In this document: one piece after another, positions 47,701-57,174 of the stretch
Numbering within the stretch: the first letter of the stretch is position 1
Layout: every line of letters begins with the position of its first letter
Source of the DNA: Thiopseudomonas denitrificans
Lineage (GTDB): Bacteria > Pseudomonadota > Gammaproteobacteria > Pseudomonadales > Pseudomonadaceae
Reading direction: 5' to 3'
Assembly (NCBI RefSeq): GCF_002866065.1
Contig: NZ_LNJZ01000008.1
Span: 1 to 64,000 of the forward strand
Length of the DNA stretch: 64,000 nucleotides
Notes under the pieces: model-generated
What the model saw: only the letters and a program-made list of their open reading frames with translations
Told to the model about the DNA's origin: nothing
Database searches by the model: none
Translations under genes and position numbers: made by a program

Positions 47701-47804
47701 GCCGGTCTGACAGGTGTTGCGCAAAGTCGCCGTAAATACATCCCTGTAGGCTCGAGGGCGACATCCATGTCGCCCACGCTTTGCTCCACACCTGCCAGAC
47801 CGGC
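47701..47804. repeat. Hairpin element A2 between hisA and hisB
   Basis: The 17-nt arm GCCGGTCTGACAGGTGT (47701-47717) pairs with 47788-47804 at 16 positions. Inside are TGCGCAAAG (47718-47726) and CTTTGCTCC (47779-47787), the segment GCCGTAAATACATCCCTGTA (from 47729) and an inner hairpin GGGCGACAT/ATGTCGCCC (47756-47775). It fills most of the spacer where hisH is expected. Confidence 0.8.
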
Positions 47805-47839
47805 TCCCGACATTGTGCAATCGTCGAGCGCTCAAAAAA

Positions 47840-48433
47840 TTACAGCGAACCCTTGGTCGAAGGCATGCGGCCTTCCATGCGCGGGTCCAGCGTCAGCGCC
47901 ATGCGCAGGGCACGGCCAAACGCCTTGAATACGGTCTCGATCTGGTGGTGGGTGTTGATGCCACGCAGGTTGTCGATGTGCAGGGTCACCTGGGCGTGGT
48001 TGACGAAGCCCTGGAAGAACTCCTGGAACAGATCAACATCAAAACCGCCAACCAGAGCACGGGTATAGGGCACATTGAACTGCAGGCCCGGACGACCGGA
48101 GAAGTCCAGCGCCACACGGGACATGGCTTCATCCATCACCACATAGGAGTGGCCATAACGGGTGATGCCCTTCTTGTCACCAACGGCCCTGGCAAAGGCC
48201 TGTCCCAGGGTAATGCCGACGTCTTCCACGGTGTGGTGGTCGTCGATGTGCAGGTCACCCTTGCAGTGGATGTCCAGGTCGATCAGGCCATGGCGGGCGA
48301 TCTGGTCAAGCATGTGCTCCATGAAGGGCACGCCCATGTCAAACTTGCCTTCACCGGTACCATCAAGGTTAATGGCGACCTTAACCTGGGTTTCCAGGGT
48401 GTTACGCTCCACAGAAGCAGTACGCTGAGTCAT
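47840..48433 (-). CDS. hisB: Imidazoleglycerol-phosphate dehydratase HisB
   Basis: A 197-residue monofunctional dehydratase, the sixth step of histidine synthesis. It carries the manganese-binding histidine motifs [10 protein letters not shown] and [18 protein letters not shown]. There is no phosphatase domain, as usual outside the enteric bacteria. The ATG at 48433 ([12 protein letters not shown]) follows TGGAG; another ATG lies at 48451. Divergent from panZ. Confidence 0.96.
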   Translation of the reverse strand: MTQRTASVERNTLETQVKVAINLDGTGEGKFDMGVPFMEHMLDQIARHGLIDLDIHCKGDLHIDDHHTVEDVGITLGQAFARAVGDKKGITRYGHSYVVMDEAMSRVALDFSGRPGLQFNVPYTRALVGGFDVDLFQEFFQGFVNHAQVTLHIDNLRGINTHHQIETVFKAFGRALRMALTLDPRMEGRMPSTKGSL

Positions 48434-48534
48434 TCTTGGCTCCATCGTCAACAGGGCACAACCCTCGCCCGCAAATCATTTAAGCCGGTATTATATCGGC
48501 AAACCCTAATCCATCGCCACTAAAGGAGCACAGC

Positions 48535-48936
48535 ATGCCGGTATATCTGGAGCATGTTCAACTGCCCAGCAGTCAGGACCAGACCGATCTGGACAAAATC
48601 TACGCCGACGCGCCGGACTGGCTGCTGGCCCCCTATGCCGATGCCGACGCCCTGCTGCAGGACAACCTGCCCCATGGCCGCATGGTGGGCGCACGCTTCA
48701 ACGCCCGCCTGCTGGGTGCCGCCATCCTGTTGCGTGAAGCGGATCGCTGGCAGGTCAGCCATCTCTGTGTCCGCGAAGTGACCCGCATGCGCGGCGTCGC
48801 CCGTCGCCTGCTCAGTGAGCTGCAGCGCGACGCGGCCAGCCAGGGTGCCAGCCTGTCGATGGCCCTGCCGCGCAATCGTCCCGAGCTGGAAGACCTGGCC
48901 GGGCACCTGGGTGTAGCCTGGCACTATCTGGACTAG
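48535..48936 (+). CDS. panZ: PanZ/PanM-like acetyl-CoA sensor (GNAT fold)
   Basis: A 133-residue GNAT-fold protein. The segments SSQDQTDLDKIYADAPDWL, GARFNARLLGAAI and HLCVREVTRMRGVARRLL match PanZ. In enterics PanZ binds acetyl-CoA and promotes self-cleavage and feedback control of PanD (aspartate decarboxylase) in pantothenate synthesis. Whether the Pseudomonas-type protein does the same is not established. The ATG at 48535 follows AAAGGAG. The same gene follows hisB in Pseudomonas. Confidence 0.8.
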   Translation: MPVYLEHVQLPSSQDQTDLDKIYADAPDWLLAPYADADALLQDNLPHGRMVGARFNARLLGAAILLREADRWQVSHLCVREVTRMRGVARRLLSELQRDAASQGASLSMALPRNRPELEDLAGHLGVAWHYLD

Positions 48937-49039
48937 CAACCTGCAGCCTGCCACAGAGGCCGCAAAAACCACCATCCACTGCAAACAAAAGCACTCTGCT
49001 ACACTATGCATATATGCCAATCCTGAGGAAATCCGGGTC

Positions 49040-51214
49040 ATGAAATCATTGAGCAAACTGCTGGGCCTTGTGATTGTGGGCCTGCTGATCCTGATTGTGG
49101 GCGCAGGCTTCGCCCTCACCCACCTGATTGATCCCAATGATTACAAAGACGAAATCCGCTCCCTGGTGCAGGACAAAACCGGCTATGACCTGCAAATTGA
49201 CGGCGATATCGGCTGGAGCCTGTTCCCCTGGCTGGGGCTGGAGCTTAACGACACCCGCCTGGCCCGCCTGGACATGCACGAACAACCCTTTGCCAACGTG
49301 CGCCTGCTGGCGCTGTCGGTAAAAGTGATGCCGCTGCTGCGCAAAGAGATCCGCATGAGCGACATCCGCATTGAAGGGCTTGACCTGCAGCTGGTGCGCA
49401 ATGCCAAAGGCGACAGCAACTGGGAAACCTCCGATGCCGAAGCCGGCACGCCCGCCAGCCCGGCCACTGCGGCCGACGCCCCGCAAGAACCCGTTACCCC
49501 GCCGACCAGTATCAAACTGGAAATCGACAGCCTGATCGTCAACAGCGCACGCCTCGACTATCGTGACGAGCAGGGCAACCGGCGCATCACCCTGGAAAAC
49601 GTACAGATCAGCGCCGGTGCCATCGGCGAGCGCCGGAACATTCCGGTCAAGCTGTCCGGCTTTCTGGCCAGCGACGCGCCCCTGCTGCGAGCCCGCATGG
49701 AAATGTCCACCAGCGCATGGATGGACCACAGCACCCGGCAATATCGGCTGGACAACCTGAAGCTGGCCGGAGAGCTGGCCGGCGAACCCCTGAACAACAA
49801 ATCCGCCAACATTTCCGCTACCGGCAATGTGCAACTCGACCTGCAACAGCAACAACTGGAATGGCAGCAGCTCAGGCTTTCCATCAATCAGCTCAAGGGC
49901 ATGGGCGAACTGCAAGTCAGCCAGCTGAGCAGCGACCCCGCCATCAGCGGCCAGCTGTCACTGGCCGCGTTCAGCCTGCGCGAATTCCTGCCCGGTATCG
50001 GCCTGGAACTGCCCAAGATGCAGAAAAAATCGGCACTGGGCCACTTCGAGCTGACCACCGACCTGCAGGGCAGCAGCAACAGCCTGCTGCTCAACAATGC
50101 CAGCCTGCGCCTGGATGACAGCAGCTTCACTGGCGAGCTGGGCATCAGCAACCTGGAACAGGGCATCATGCTGGTCCGGCTGAACGGTGACCAGCTCAGC
50201 CTGGACGACTACCTGCCGCCCGCAACCCCGGCCGACAAGCCGGTGCGGGCCGCAAAAAGCACAGGTACCGGCGCGGACACGCCTCCCGCAACACCCCGAG
50301 ACAACCCCTGGGATGACAGCCCCCTGCTGCCCCTCGACACCCTATCAGACCTCAATCTGGACCTTGAGCTGCAGCTCGACCGGCTCACCGCAGAAAAGCT
50401 GCCGCTGGACAACACCCGCCTCAGCCTGCAGGCCCGCAATGGCAATATCAACCTCAAACAGTTCACGGCCAGCCTTTATGGTGGCGGCCTGACCTTCAGC
50501 GGCAGTCTGGACAGCAAGGCAGCACCGGCCCGGCTCCGCCTGCACAGCACCATCGACCAGCTGCCGATCGACAAAGTCATGGCCGCACTGGGCGAGGAAG
50601 CCCCGGTCACCGGCAAGCTGAAGCTGGACAGCCAGCTCGCCACCAGCGGCAACAGCCAGCGCCAGTGGATCAGCCAGCTGGACGGCAAGGCCAACCTTGA
50701 GATCATTGACGGCACCCTGCCCGACTCCAACCTGGAACAGCAGCTGTGCCTGGCCATTGCCACCCTCAACCGCAAATCCCTCAGCCAGGACTACAGCCGC
50801 ACCAGCACACCCTTCAACCAGCTGAAGACCAGCGCCAGTCTGAGCAAGGGCAGCGTCAACACCCCCGACCTGCGCATCGCCATTCCCGGCCTGCAGATCA
50901 AGGGCAAAGGTCAGCTGGACCTGAATCACATGGGCATGGACCACCGCCTGGACATTATCCTGCAAGGCGACACCCGCCCCATGCCGGACCCGGCCTGCAC
51001 CATCAACCAGCGCTACGTCGGTATTGAGTGGCCGGTACACTGCCGTGGCCCGCTGGCCGATGCCGGGCAGAACTGTCGTATCGACCAAGACGGACTGGGC
51101 AAGGTTGCCACCCGCCTGGCCGGCGACAAGCTGACCGAGAAAATCGAGGAAAAACTCAAGGACAAGGTTAGCCCCGACCTCAAGGATGCCCTCAAAGGGC
51201 TATTCCGCAAGTGA
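49040..51214 (+). CDS. AsmA family protein
   Basis: A 724-residue protein with one N-terminal membrane helix (about 8-28) and a long beta-rich periplasmic part. The AsmA landmarks are at both ends: [42 protein letters not shown], and near the C-terminus the block [13 protein letters not shown] followed by [16 protein letters not shown]. AsmA-like proteins are thought to form bridges for lipid traffic between inner and outer membranes. A Pro/Thr/Ala-rich loop (about 390-425) splits the protein. The start follows TGAGGA. Its stop overlaps the mutY start by 4 nt (GTGA). Confidence 0.92.
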   Translation: MKSLSKLLGLVIVGLLILIVGAGFALTHLIDPNDYKDEIRSLVQDKTGYDLQIDGDIGWSLFPWLGLELNDTRLARLDMHEQPFANVRLLALSVKVMPLLRKEIRMSDIRIEGLDLQLVRNAKGDSNWETSDAEAGTPASPATAADAPQEPVTPPTSIKLEIDSLIVNSARLDYRDEQGNRRITLENVQISAGAIGERRNIPVKLSGFLASDAPLLRARMEMSTSAWMDHSTRQYRLDNLKLAGELAGEPLNNKSANISATGNVQLDLQQQQLEWQQLRLSINQLKGMGELQVSQLSSDPAISGQLSLAAFSLREFLPGIGLELPKMQKKSALGHFELTTDLQGSSNSLLLNNASLRLDDSSFTGELGISNLEQGIMLVRLNGDQLSLDDYLPPATPADKPVRAAKSTGTGADTPPATPRDNPWDDSPLLPLDTLSDLNLDLELQLDRLTAEKLPLDNTRLSLQARNGNINLKQFTASLYGGGLTFSGSLDSKAAPARLRLHSTIDQLPIDKVMAALGEEAPVTGKLKLDSQLATSGNSQRQWISQLDGKANLEIIDGTLPDSNLEQQLCLAIATLNRKSLSQDYSRTSTPFNQLKTSASLSKGSVNTPDLRIAIPGLQIKGKGQLDLNHMGMDHRLDIILQGDTRPMPDPACTINQRYVGIEWPVHCRGPLADAGQNCRIDQDGLGKVATRLAGDKLTEKIEEKLKDKVSPDLKDALKGLFRK

Positions 51215-52275
51215 CCGGCCCGGAGTTTTCCTCCGCTGTGCTGGCCTGGGCCGCCCGGCACGGCCGCAAGGACCTGCCCTGGCAACAGGATGTCAGCCCG
51301 TACCGGGTCTGGATTTCCGAGATCATGCTGCAACAGACCCAGGTCACTACCGTGCTGGGCTACTTTGAACGCTTCATGCAGCGCTTTCCTGATTTGCACA
51401 GTCTGGCTGCAGCCGAACAGGACGCAGTGCTGCACCTGTGGACCGGGCTGGGTTACTACAGTCGTGCCCGCAATCTGCATAAAACCGCACAGCTGCTGGT
51501 CAGCCGGCATGACGGCGAGTTTCCGCGCACGGTAGACGAGCTGGCCAGCCTGCCCGGCATCGGCCGCAGCACCGCCGGTGCCATCGCCAGTCTGGGCATG
51601 GGCCTGCGCGCACCCATTCTGGACGGTAACGTCAAACGGGTACTGGCCCGTTACTCGGCCCTGCAAGAGCATCCCGGCACCAGCGCCGCCACCCGCCAGC
51701 TCTGGGAGCTGGCCGAACGGTTGACCCCGCCGGCGGCACTGGCCGGCGCCTATACCCAGGCAATGATGGACCTGGGCGCAACCCTGTGCACCCGCAGCAA
51801 ACCGGACTGTGACAACTGCCCGCTGCAGAGCGGCTGCCAGGCACGGCTGCTCGGCCTGCAAAACCAGCTGCCGGTACCACGACCCAAAAAGGTTCTACCC
51901 GAACAGCACACCTGCATGTTTTTGCTGGAAAACCCCAACGGCGAAATCCTGCTGCAACAGCGTCCCTCACAAGGGCTCTGGGGCGGCCTCTACAGCCTGC
52001 CCGAGCGGGACAGTCCCGATCAGCTGCCAGCATTGCTGCACAGCCTGCAACTGACCGAAATTGCCCGCATCAGCCTTCCCGTCCTGAGCCACACCTTCAG
52101 TCATTTCCGCCTGCACATCCAGCCCTGGCTTGTTCACACACAGGTTGCCGGCGTGGCAGAGATGACGACCACGCCACAGGTTTGGTATAACAGGGAGCAT
52201 CCCCCATCCATCGGCCTGGCCGCCCCCGTAAAGAAACTTTTGCGCAGCCAGACCCAGTCAAGGAGTATCCAATGA
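51211..52275 (+). CDS. mutY: A/G-specific adenine glycosylase MutY
   Basis: A 354-residue base-excision enzyme that removes adenine opposite 8-oxoguanine. It has the catalytic glutamate in [11 protein letters not shown], the helix-hairpin-helix [14 protein letters not shown], the aspartate in [13 protein letters not shown] and the 4Fe-4S cysteines in [17 protein letters not shown]. The C-terminal NUDIX-like domain (about 235-345) recognises 8-oxoG. The start is GTG at 51211, overlapping the asmA-like stop; its stop overlaps yggX, so the three genes are translationally coupled. Confidence 0.96.
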   Translation: MTGPEFSSAVLAWAARHGRKDLPWQQDVSPYRVWISEIMLQQTQVTTVLGYFERFMQRFPDLHSLAAAEQDAVLHLWTGLGYYSRARNLHKTAQLLVSRHDGEFPRTVDELASLPGIGRSTAGAIASLGMGLRAPILDGNVKRVLARYSALQEHPGTSAATRQLWELAERLTPPAALAGAYTQAMMDLGATLCTRSKPDCDNCPLQSGCQARLLGLQNQLPVPRPKKVLPEQHTCMFLLENPNGEILLQQRPSQGLWGGLYSLPERDSPDQLPALLHSLQLTEIARISLPVLSHTFSHFRLHIQPWLVHTQVAGVAEMTTTPQVWYNREHPPSIGLAAPVKKLLRSQTQSRSIQ

Positions 52276-52544
52276 GCCGTACCGTGATGTGCCGCCTGCA
52301 CAAAGAAGAACTGCCCGGCCTGGCCAAGCCACCCTTCCCCGGCGCCCGTGGCGAAGACATCTTCCAGAACATCTCGCAAAAGGCCTGGGACGAGTGGCAG
52401 CACCACCAGACCATGATCATCAACGAGCGTCACCTGAACATGATGGACGCCAAGGATCGCAAATACCTGATGGGCGAAATGGACAAATATTTTGCCGGCG
52501 AGGAGTTCGAGCAAGCCGAAGGCTATGTCCCTCCCAGTGAATAG
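52272..52544 (+). CDS. yggX: Fe(2+)-trafficking protein YggX
   Basis: A 90-residue protein with the N-terminal [12 protein letters not shown] (conserved cysteine), [32 protein letters not shown] and [16 protein letters not shown]. It protects Fe-S enzymes from oxidation and is linked to MutY, itself an Fe-S protein, in many genomes. The ATG at 52272 follows AAGGAG and overlaps the mutY stop. Confidence 0.96.
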   Translation: MSRTVMCRLHKEELPGLAKPPFPGARGEDIFQNISQKAWDEWQHHQTMIINERHLNMMDAKDRKYLMGEMDKYFAGEEFEQAEGYVPPSE

Positions 52545-52564
52545 TGTTATTTGCCGACCGATGC

Positions 52565-52593
52565 TTGACATTGGCCGGCAAAAGCCTTTTAAT
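52565..52593 (+). promoter_or_regulatory. Sigma-70 promoter for tRNA-Phe
   Basis: TTGACA at 52565-52570, a 17-bp spacer and TTTAAT at 52588-52593, followed by a GC-rich stretch before the tRNA, as expected for a stringently controlled stable-RNA promoter. Confidence 0.8.
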
Positions 52594-52603
52594 AGCGCCC
52601 GTT

Positions 52604-52679
52604 GCCCGGATAGCTCAGTCGGTAGAGCAGGGGATTGAAAATCCCCGTGTCGGCAGTTCGATTCTGTCTCCGGGCACCA
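52604..52679 (+). tRNA. tRNA-Phe (anticodon GAA)
   Basis: A 76-nt gene. Acceptor stem GCCCGGA/TCCGGGC, D stem GCTC/GAGC, anticodon stem GGGGA/TCCCC around TTGAAAA with GAA at 52637-52639, T stem GGCAG/CTGTC (one G-T pair) with loop TTCGATT, and encoded ACCA. The yggX-tRNA-Phe order is found in Pseudomonas. Confidence 0.97.
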
Positions 52680-52685
52680 TATATA

Positions 52686-52716
52686 GCCCCAAGTATCTGA
52701 TACTTGGGGCTTTTTT
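52686..52716 (+). terminator. Intrinsic terminator after tRNA-Phe
   Basis: GCCCCAAGTAT (52686-52696), loop CTG, ATACTTGGGGC (52700-52710), then TTTTTT. Confidence 0.93.
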
Positions 52717-52867
52717 ATTCAGGCATGCTTGACCAAACGCCTTGATTCATGGCCCCGGCCAGGGAAACAGGGATAGTCATGCTCCCTGGCAGTTAACGGC
52801 CAGCCAGAGACAGCAGCACTGCAGCCTACTCCGCTGCCCGGCAAGTCATTTTCTGACTGCGGTCTCA

Positions 52868-52896
52868 TTGAGCCACAAGTCCCCGCAACGTATAAT
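52868..52896 (+). promoter_or_regulatory. Sigma-70 promoter upstream of the GGDEF-EAL gene
   Basis: TTGAGC at 52868-52873, a 17-bp spacer and a perfect TATAAT at 52891-52896, 85 nt before the start codon at 52982. Confidence 0.65.
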
Positions 52897-52981
52897 TGTA
52901 TTCCGACATGACCCTGGTCAGTTGCCCACCGCATAGCCGCCAGCTGTGCTGCATTACCGCTGATGCTGTGGTACCCACACC

Positions 52982-55249
52982 ATGACTCAAGACTCCTTGC
53001 TTAAAACCAGCGCGGTCCACCTGCTGGTATCTGCGGTCTGCGTTGCAGGCTGCGCCTGGCTAGTGCTTGGCACCAATCTTCCGGCAGGGCTGATCAGCAT
53101 CCTGCTGGCTGCGATCGTGCTCGTCTGCACGGCAGCCTTCCATGTTCTGCAGCACAGCCTGCAGCAAGGCAGCAAAAACGACCACGCGCTCAATGACAAG
53201 CAGCAACTGCAGCTGGCCCTGGACTCGGCAGGCGAATGCATGTGGGAGTGGCAGCTTGCCAACAATAGCACCAGCATCCACTTTTCCAAGCCCTACTGCG
53301 CGATGCTGGGCTACGAGGAAAAGGAGTTCGCCCGCGACCAGCAAGGCTGGCGGCAACTGCTGCACCCGGACGAGCGCGAGCACGTACAGCGTCGCATCAC
53401 CAGGCTCTTCACCGAAGGCAAGGACAGCACCTACGAAAACACCTACCGCATGCGCCACAAAAACGGCGGCTACCGCTGGATCCACTCGCGTGGCCGCCTG
53501 TTCACCGAAAATAACGAACTGGTTCGTTTCATCGGCATTGCTGCCGACATCAGCCAGGAGCGCGACAACAACGAGCGCCTGCGCCTGGCCAACGTCGTGT
53601 TCGACAGCACCCATGAAGGCGTGCTGATCTCCGATGCCAACAACATCGTGGTCTTCGTCAACCGTGCTTTCAGTGACATCACAGGTTTCTCCTACGCCGA
53701 AATGGTGGGCAACAGCCCCCGGCTCCTGCAATCTGGCCGCCACAGCAAGGAATTCTACGCGGAGATGTGGCGCTCGCTGGACAGCACCGACAGCTGGACC
53801 GGCGAAATCTGGAACCGGCGCAAAAACGGCGAGGTACTGCCCCAGCTGCAAACCATTACCCAGCTGCGTGACGAACACGGCCTGATCACTCACCGGGTAG
53901 CGGTATTTTCCGATATTTCGCTGCTGAAGAACTCACAATCCGAGCTCAGCTTTCTGGCCCATTACGACCCCCTCACCAGCCTGCCCAACCGCATCCTGCT
54001 GCATGAGTACCTGAAGCTGTCATTGCAGCGCGCCATCAAGTACAAAACACAGGCAGCCTTGCTGGTCATCGACCTTGACCACTTCAAGATCGTCAACGAA
54101 AGCCTCGGCCATGCCAAAGGTGACGAACTGCTGAGGCAGATTGTTGCCCGCATCCAGCAGACCGCCGATCCGCAGGACAGCCTGAGCCGTTTTGGCGGCG
54201 ACGAGTTTGCCATGGTCTGTGACAGCTGCAATGACAGCATACAGGCCGCCAACATGGCGGAAAAAATCCTTGCGCTGTTCAGACGACCTTTCTGCATAGA
54301 CGGACAGGACATCTTCATGACGACCAGCATCGGGATCTGCCTGTACCCGACAGTCGGGCGCTCTGCCGAGGAAGTATTCCGCTATGCAGAAACGGCCCTG
54401 TCCAAAGCCAAGGACAGCGAACGCGGCAGCTACGCCTTCTATGACAGCATCCTCACCGAGGCCGCAGCCAGGAAGCTGTACATCGCCAACGAGCTGCGTA
54501 CCGCCATTGATGAAAACCAGCTTGAAGTCCATTACCAGCCGGTTTACTCGCTGAACGACCAGCGCATCATCGGCTGCGAAGCGCTGGTGCGCTGGCAACA
54601 TCCCCTGCATGGCATGATGATGCCGGCAGATTTCATCACCATTGCCGAAGATGCCGGACTGATCAGCACCATCGACAACTGGGTGATGTACCACGCCTGC
54701 CATCAGGCGCAACAATGGCTGCAACAGGGGCTGGCGCTGAGCTTCATGTCGGTCAACATTTCCAGCCGGCTGTTCGACCGCGGCGACTTCCTCACCTCCA
54801 GCCTGCAGAAAGCCCTGCTGGACAGCGGCCTGCCCAGCCACTACCTGGAGCTGGAAATCACCGAAAGCTCAATCATGCAAGATCCGTCACAGTCCACCGC
54901 GCTGCTGCACGAACTGCGCAACACCGGCGTACGTCTAGCCATTGACGACTTCGGTACCGGCTACTCCTCGCTGAGCCGGCTCAAGCACCTGCCGGTCGAC
55001 AAGTTCAAGATCGACCGCACCTTTGTACAGAACCTGCCCCATGATGCCGGAGACCTGGCCATCATTCGTGCCATTGCCTACCTCTCCGACAGCTTTGACC
55101 TGGTCATCCAGGCCGAAGGGGTCGAGACCCGCGAGCAGGCCGACTTCCTGCAGCAGTATCCCGGCATACTGCTACAGGGCTACCTGTACGGCAAACCCAT
55201 GCCGGCAGCGGATTTTGCCACCCTGCTGGCTGACAGCCCCGCCCCCTGA
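52982..55249 (+). CDS. Membrane-bound PAS-PAS-GGDEF-EAL c-di-GMP protein
   Basis: A 755-residue protein. Two membrane helices (about 10-55), a PAS/PAC pair (about 75-195), a second PAS (about 200-315), a GGDEF domain with the intact motif FGGDEFAMV, and an EAL domain with GCEALVRWQHP, DDFGTGYSSLSRLKHLP and AEGVETREQ. Both catalytic signatures are canonical, so it can be a cyclase, a phosphodiesterase or both. Architecture is the same as that of the protein at 13.7-16.5 kb. The ATG at 52982 lacks a strong ribosome site. It is a single-gene unit. Confidence 0.93.
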   Translation: MTQDSLLKTSAVHLLVSAVCVAGCAWLVLGTNLPAGLISILLAAIVLVCTAAFHVLQHSLQQGSKNDHALNDKQQLQLALDSAGECMWEWQLANNSTSIHFSKPYCAMLGYEEKEFARDQQGWRQLLHPDEREHVQRRITRLFTEGKDSTYENTYRMRHKNGGYRWIHSRGRLFTENNELVRFIGIAADISQERDNNERLRLANVVFDSTHEGVLISDANNIVVFVNRAFSDITGFSYAEMVGNSPRLLQSGRHSKEFYAEMWRSLDSTDSWTGEIWNRRKNGEVLPQLQTITQLRDEHGLITHRVAVFSDISLLKNSQSELSFLAHYDPLTSLPNRILLHEYLKLSLQRAIKYKTQAALLVIDLDHFKIVNESLGHAKGDELLRQIVARIQQTADPQDSLSRFGGDEFAMVCDSCNDSIQAANMAEKILALFRRPFCIDGQDIFMTTSIGICLYPTVGRSAEEVFRYAETALSKAKDSERGSYAFYDSILTEAAARKLYIANELRTAIDENQLEVHYQPVYSLNDQRIIGCEALVRWQHPLHGMMMPADFITIAEDAGLISTIDNWVMYHACHQAQQWLQQGLALSFMSVNISSRLFDRGDFLTSSLQKALLDSGLPSHYLELEITESSIMQDPSQSTALLHELRNTGVRLAIDDFGTGYSSLSRLKHLPVDKFKIDRTFVQNLPHDAGDLAIIRAIAYLSDSFDLVIQAEGVETREQADFLQQYPGILLQGYLYGKPMPAADFATLLADSPAP

Positions 55250-55345
55250 AGAAGTCCTGCTCGCGTCGACAACCGGCTGACGCCAGATCCGGGCAGGCAG
55301 AATGCCATGCCGAGATCCCCGGCAAACTTGCAGTATGCCAGGCAT

Positions 55346-55376
55346 AAAAAAACCGGACCTGCTGTCGCAGGCCCGG
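55346..55376 (-). terminator. Intrinsic terminator after cytochrome c peroxidase
   Basis: On the minus strand CCGGGCCTGC, loop GACA, GCAGGTCCGG (one G-T pair), then seven T (A-run 55346-55352 on plus). It lies 23 nt after the stop codon. Confidence 0.88.
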
Positions 55377-55398
55377 CTCTTTCAACACCAGATCCGGA

Positions 55399-56394
55399 TC
55401 ACTTCTTGGCGAAAGGCACGGGAATCGGCGTGTTGTTGTTGGACGGTGGCAGCATGGGCAGCTGGAAGCTGGGCTGCTCGCCAGTCAGGGTCTTCAGGAA
55501 GGCAGTGATCTTGCCGATCTCATCCTTCTCGAGCTTGCGACCCAGTTGCAGACGCGCCATCACGTCAACCGCCTCTTCCAGCTTCCAGTAGGCACCATCG
55601 TGGAAGTAGGGGTAGGTCAGTTCCACGTTGCGCAGGGTTGGTACCTTGAACTTGAAGCGGTCAGCATCTTCGCCGCTCAGGCCGGCCACACCCTCGGCAG
55701 GGTTGTTGGTCACGTACTCCTCGTACAGGCCCATCTTCTGGAAAGAGTTGCCGCCAATGTTCACACCGTTGTGGCAGGCAGTACAGCCAACGCTCTTGAA
55801 CAGCTCGTAGCCTTCCAGTTCGTAAGCAGTAATGGCCTTGTCATCACCTTTGAGCCACTTGTCAAAGCGTGCATTCGGGGTGACCAGGGTCTTCTCGAAC
55901 TCGGCAATCGCATCGGTGATCTCGTTGATGGAAACCTTATCCACCTTGTAGACACTCTTGATTGACTCGACATACTGCGGGATGGAAGCAATTACGCCGA
56001 CCGCCAGGTCGTGGGTGAAGCCCATCTCCATCGGGTTCTCGATCGGGCCACCGGCCTGCTCCTGCAGGTCACCGGCACGGCCGTCCCAGAACTGTGCCAG
56101 GTTCAGGCTGGAGTTCAGTACGGTTGGCGAGTTGATCGGGCCTTCCTGCCAGTTGTGACCAATGGAGGTCGGCAGGTTGTCGCTGCCACCCATGCTCAGG
56201 TTGTGACAGGAGTTACAGGAAATGAAACCCGATTTGGACAAACGCGGGTCGAAGAACAGCTGCTTGCCCAGCTCAACCTTGGCCTGGTCGGTTACAGGCG
56301 CCGGCTCGATCGGCTGGATCGGCTCGTTCCTCGGGGCTGCCATGGCGGCAGCGCTAAAACTGATGCTCAACGCCAACACGGTTAGTTTTTTCAT
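55399..56394 (-). CDS. ccpA: Diheme cytochrome c peroxidase
   Basis: A 331-residue periplasmic enzyme that reduces H2O2 to water with electrons from cytochromes c. A signal peptide (about 1-19, ending AAAMA) precedes two heme c motifs: CNSCH near residue 60, in the N-terminal peroxidatic domain, and CTACH near residue 203. FFDPRLSKSG and PTLRNVELTYPYFHDG are family landmarks. The size matches P. aeruginosa CcpR and related CcpA. An FNR/ANR-type site was not convincingly found in the 150 nt upstream. Confidence 0.94.
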   Translation of the reverse strand: MKKLTVLALSISFSAAAMAAPRNEPIQPIEPAPVTDQAKVELGKQLFFDPRLSKSGFISCNSCHNLSMGGSDNLPTSIGHNWQEGPINSPTVLNSSLNLAQFWDGRAGDLQEQAGGPIENPMEMGFTHDLAVGVIASIPQYVESIKSVYKVDKVSINEITDAIAEFEKTLVTPNARFDKWLKGDDKAITAYELEGYELFKSVGCTACHNGVNIGGNSFQKMGLYEEYVTNNPAEGVAGLSGEDADRFKFKVPTLRNVELTYPYFHDGAYWKLEEAVDVMARLQLGRKLEKDEIGKITAFLKTLTGEQPSFQLPMLPPSNNNTPIPVPFAKK

Positions 56395-56587
56395 AAAGGT
56401 GACCCTTCTTTAGTCTATAGGCTTGATGGCTATACCTTGCTTGATCCGGGACATGAACCAATTGACCCTGATCAAGCCGGGGCCACATTAGCGGAAAGAA
56501 AGATATCCTGATAATAGGTATTTCATACCCGGTTAATTGAATCAGCCTATGCATGCAGCGAAAGCAGGCGGCGGAACCGCCGCATGC

Positions 56588-57013
56588 TTACTGCTCGCGC
56601 ATGCGCGGCAGCAAACCCTGCAAGTCATAGCCGGCCGTCGCGGCTGCGGCAACAATCTGCTCCAGCGTCTGCGCACCGGCCTGTGCCTGTTGCAGCGCCC
56701 ACAAATGAGCACAACGGGTGCCCGAACGGCAATACAGCAGCACCGGGCTGTCAAAGGTTTGTGCCAGCTGCGCAAACTCCGTCACATTGGCATCCGTCAG
56801 GCTGCCGGACAACACCGGCAGATAGTGGTATTCCAGCCCCGCCGCCTCGGCGGCCTGGCGCATGCTGTCACCATTCGGCTGCCCTGCTTCCTCTCCATCC
56901 GGACGGTTGTTGACAACACGGGTGAAGCCGGCTGCAGCAGCCAGGGCCATATCGGACGGCTGCAACTGGGCGGCTACCGCCAGCCCCGGGGCAAGGTATC
57001 TAAAACGTTCCAC
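56588..57013 (-). CDS. DUF442 / TIGR01244 sulfur-transferase-like protein
   Basis: A 141-residue protein with a phosphatase/rhodanese-like fold. Motifs: TRVVNNRPDGEEAGQP and the active-site loop VLLYCRSGTRCAHLWAL with the catalytic cysteine. In BigR-controlled operons this domain is fused to a persulfide dioxygenase (Blh); here it stands alone. The start is GTG at 57013, with CAGGA eight bases upstream; the open frame to 57136 has no ribosome site and crosses a hairpin. It is third in a minus-strand set with the ArsR regulator and the DUF2892 protein, which supports a role in sulfide or persulfide handling. Confidence 0.82.
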   Translation of the reverse strand: MERFRYLAPGLAVAAQLQPSDMALAAAAGFTRVVNNRPDGEEAGQPNGDSMRQAAEAAGLEYHYLPVLSGSLTDANVTEFAQLAQTFDSPVLLYCRSGTRCAHLWALQQAQAGAQTLEQIVAAAATAGYDLQGLLPRMREQ

Positions 57014-57135
57014 AACGGGTTTCCTGAGCAGAAAAGGATCTGCACCAAGATACAGATTTTTTTTCGTCAGGCAAAGAAAAGCCGGCGCATAGGCCGGCTG
57101 CAGTACACACTCTGCCAAACGGGGCGGCCCTGACA

Positions 57136-57165
57136 TGTCAAAGCACCCTTGCGGGTGCTTTGACA
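57136..57165. other. Perfect hairpin between DUF2892 and DUF442 genes
   Basis: TGTCAAAGCACCC (57136-57148), loop TTGC, GGGTGCTTTGACA (57153-57165), a 13-bp perfect stem. On the minus strand it is not followed by a T-run, so it could be an RNA processing or stability element or a weak terminator inside the operon. Confidence 0.55.
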
Positions 57166-57174
57166 GTTAACTGT

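Noticed and set aside
52740..52981. Small frames and inverted CCAGGGA/TCCCTGG between tRNA-Phe and the GGDEF-EAL gene
   Set aside because: No tRNA-Phe 3' fragment is repeated downstream and there is no integrase, so I see no evidence for an att site or island despite the tRNA.
56395..56545. ANR/FNR box upstream of cytochrome c peroxidase
   Set aside because: I found no convincing TTGAT-N4-ATCAA; nearby sequences (CTTGATGG, CTTGATCC) match only one half.
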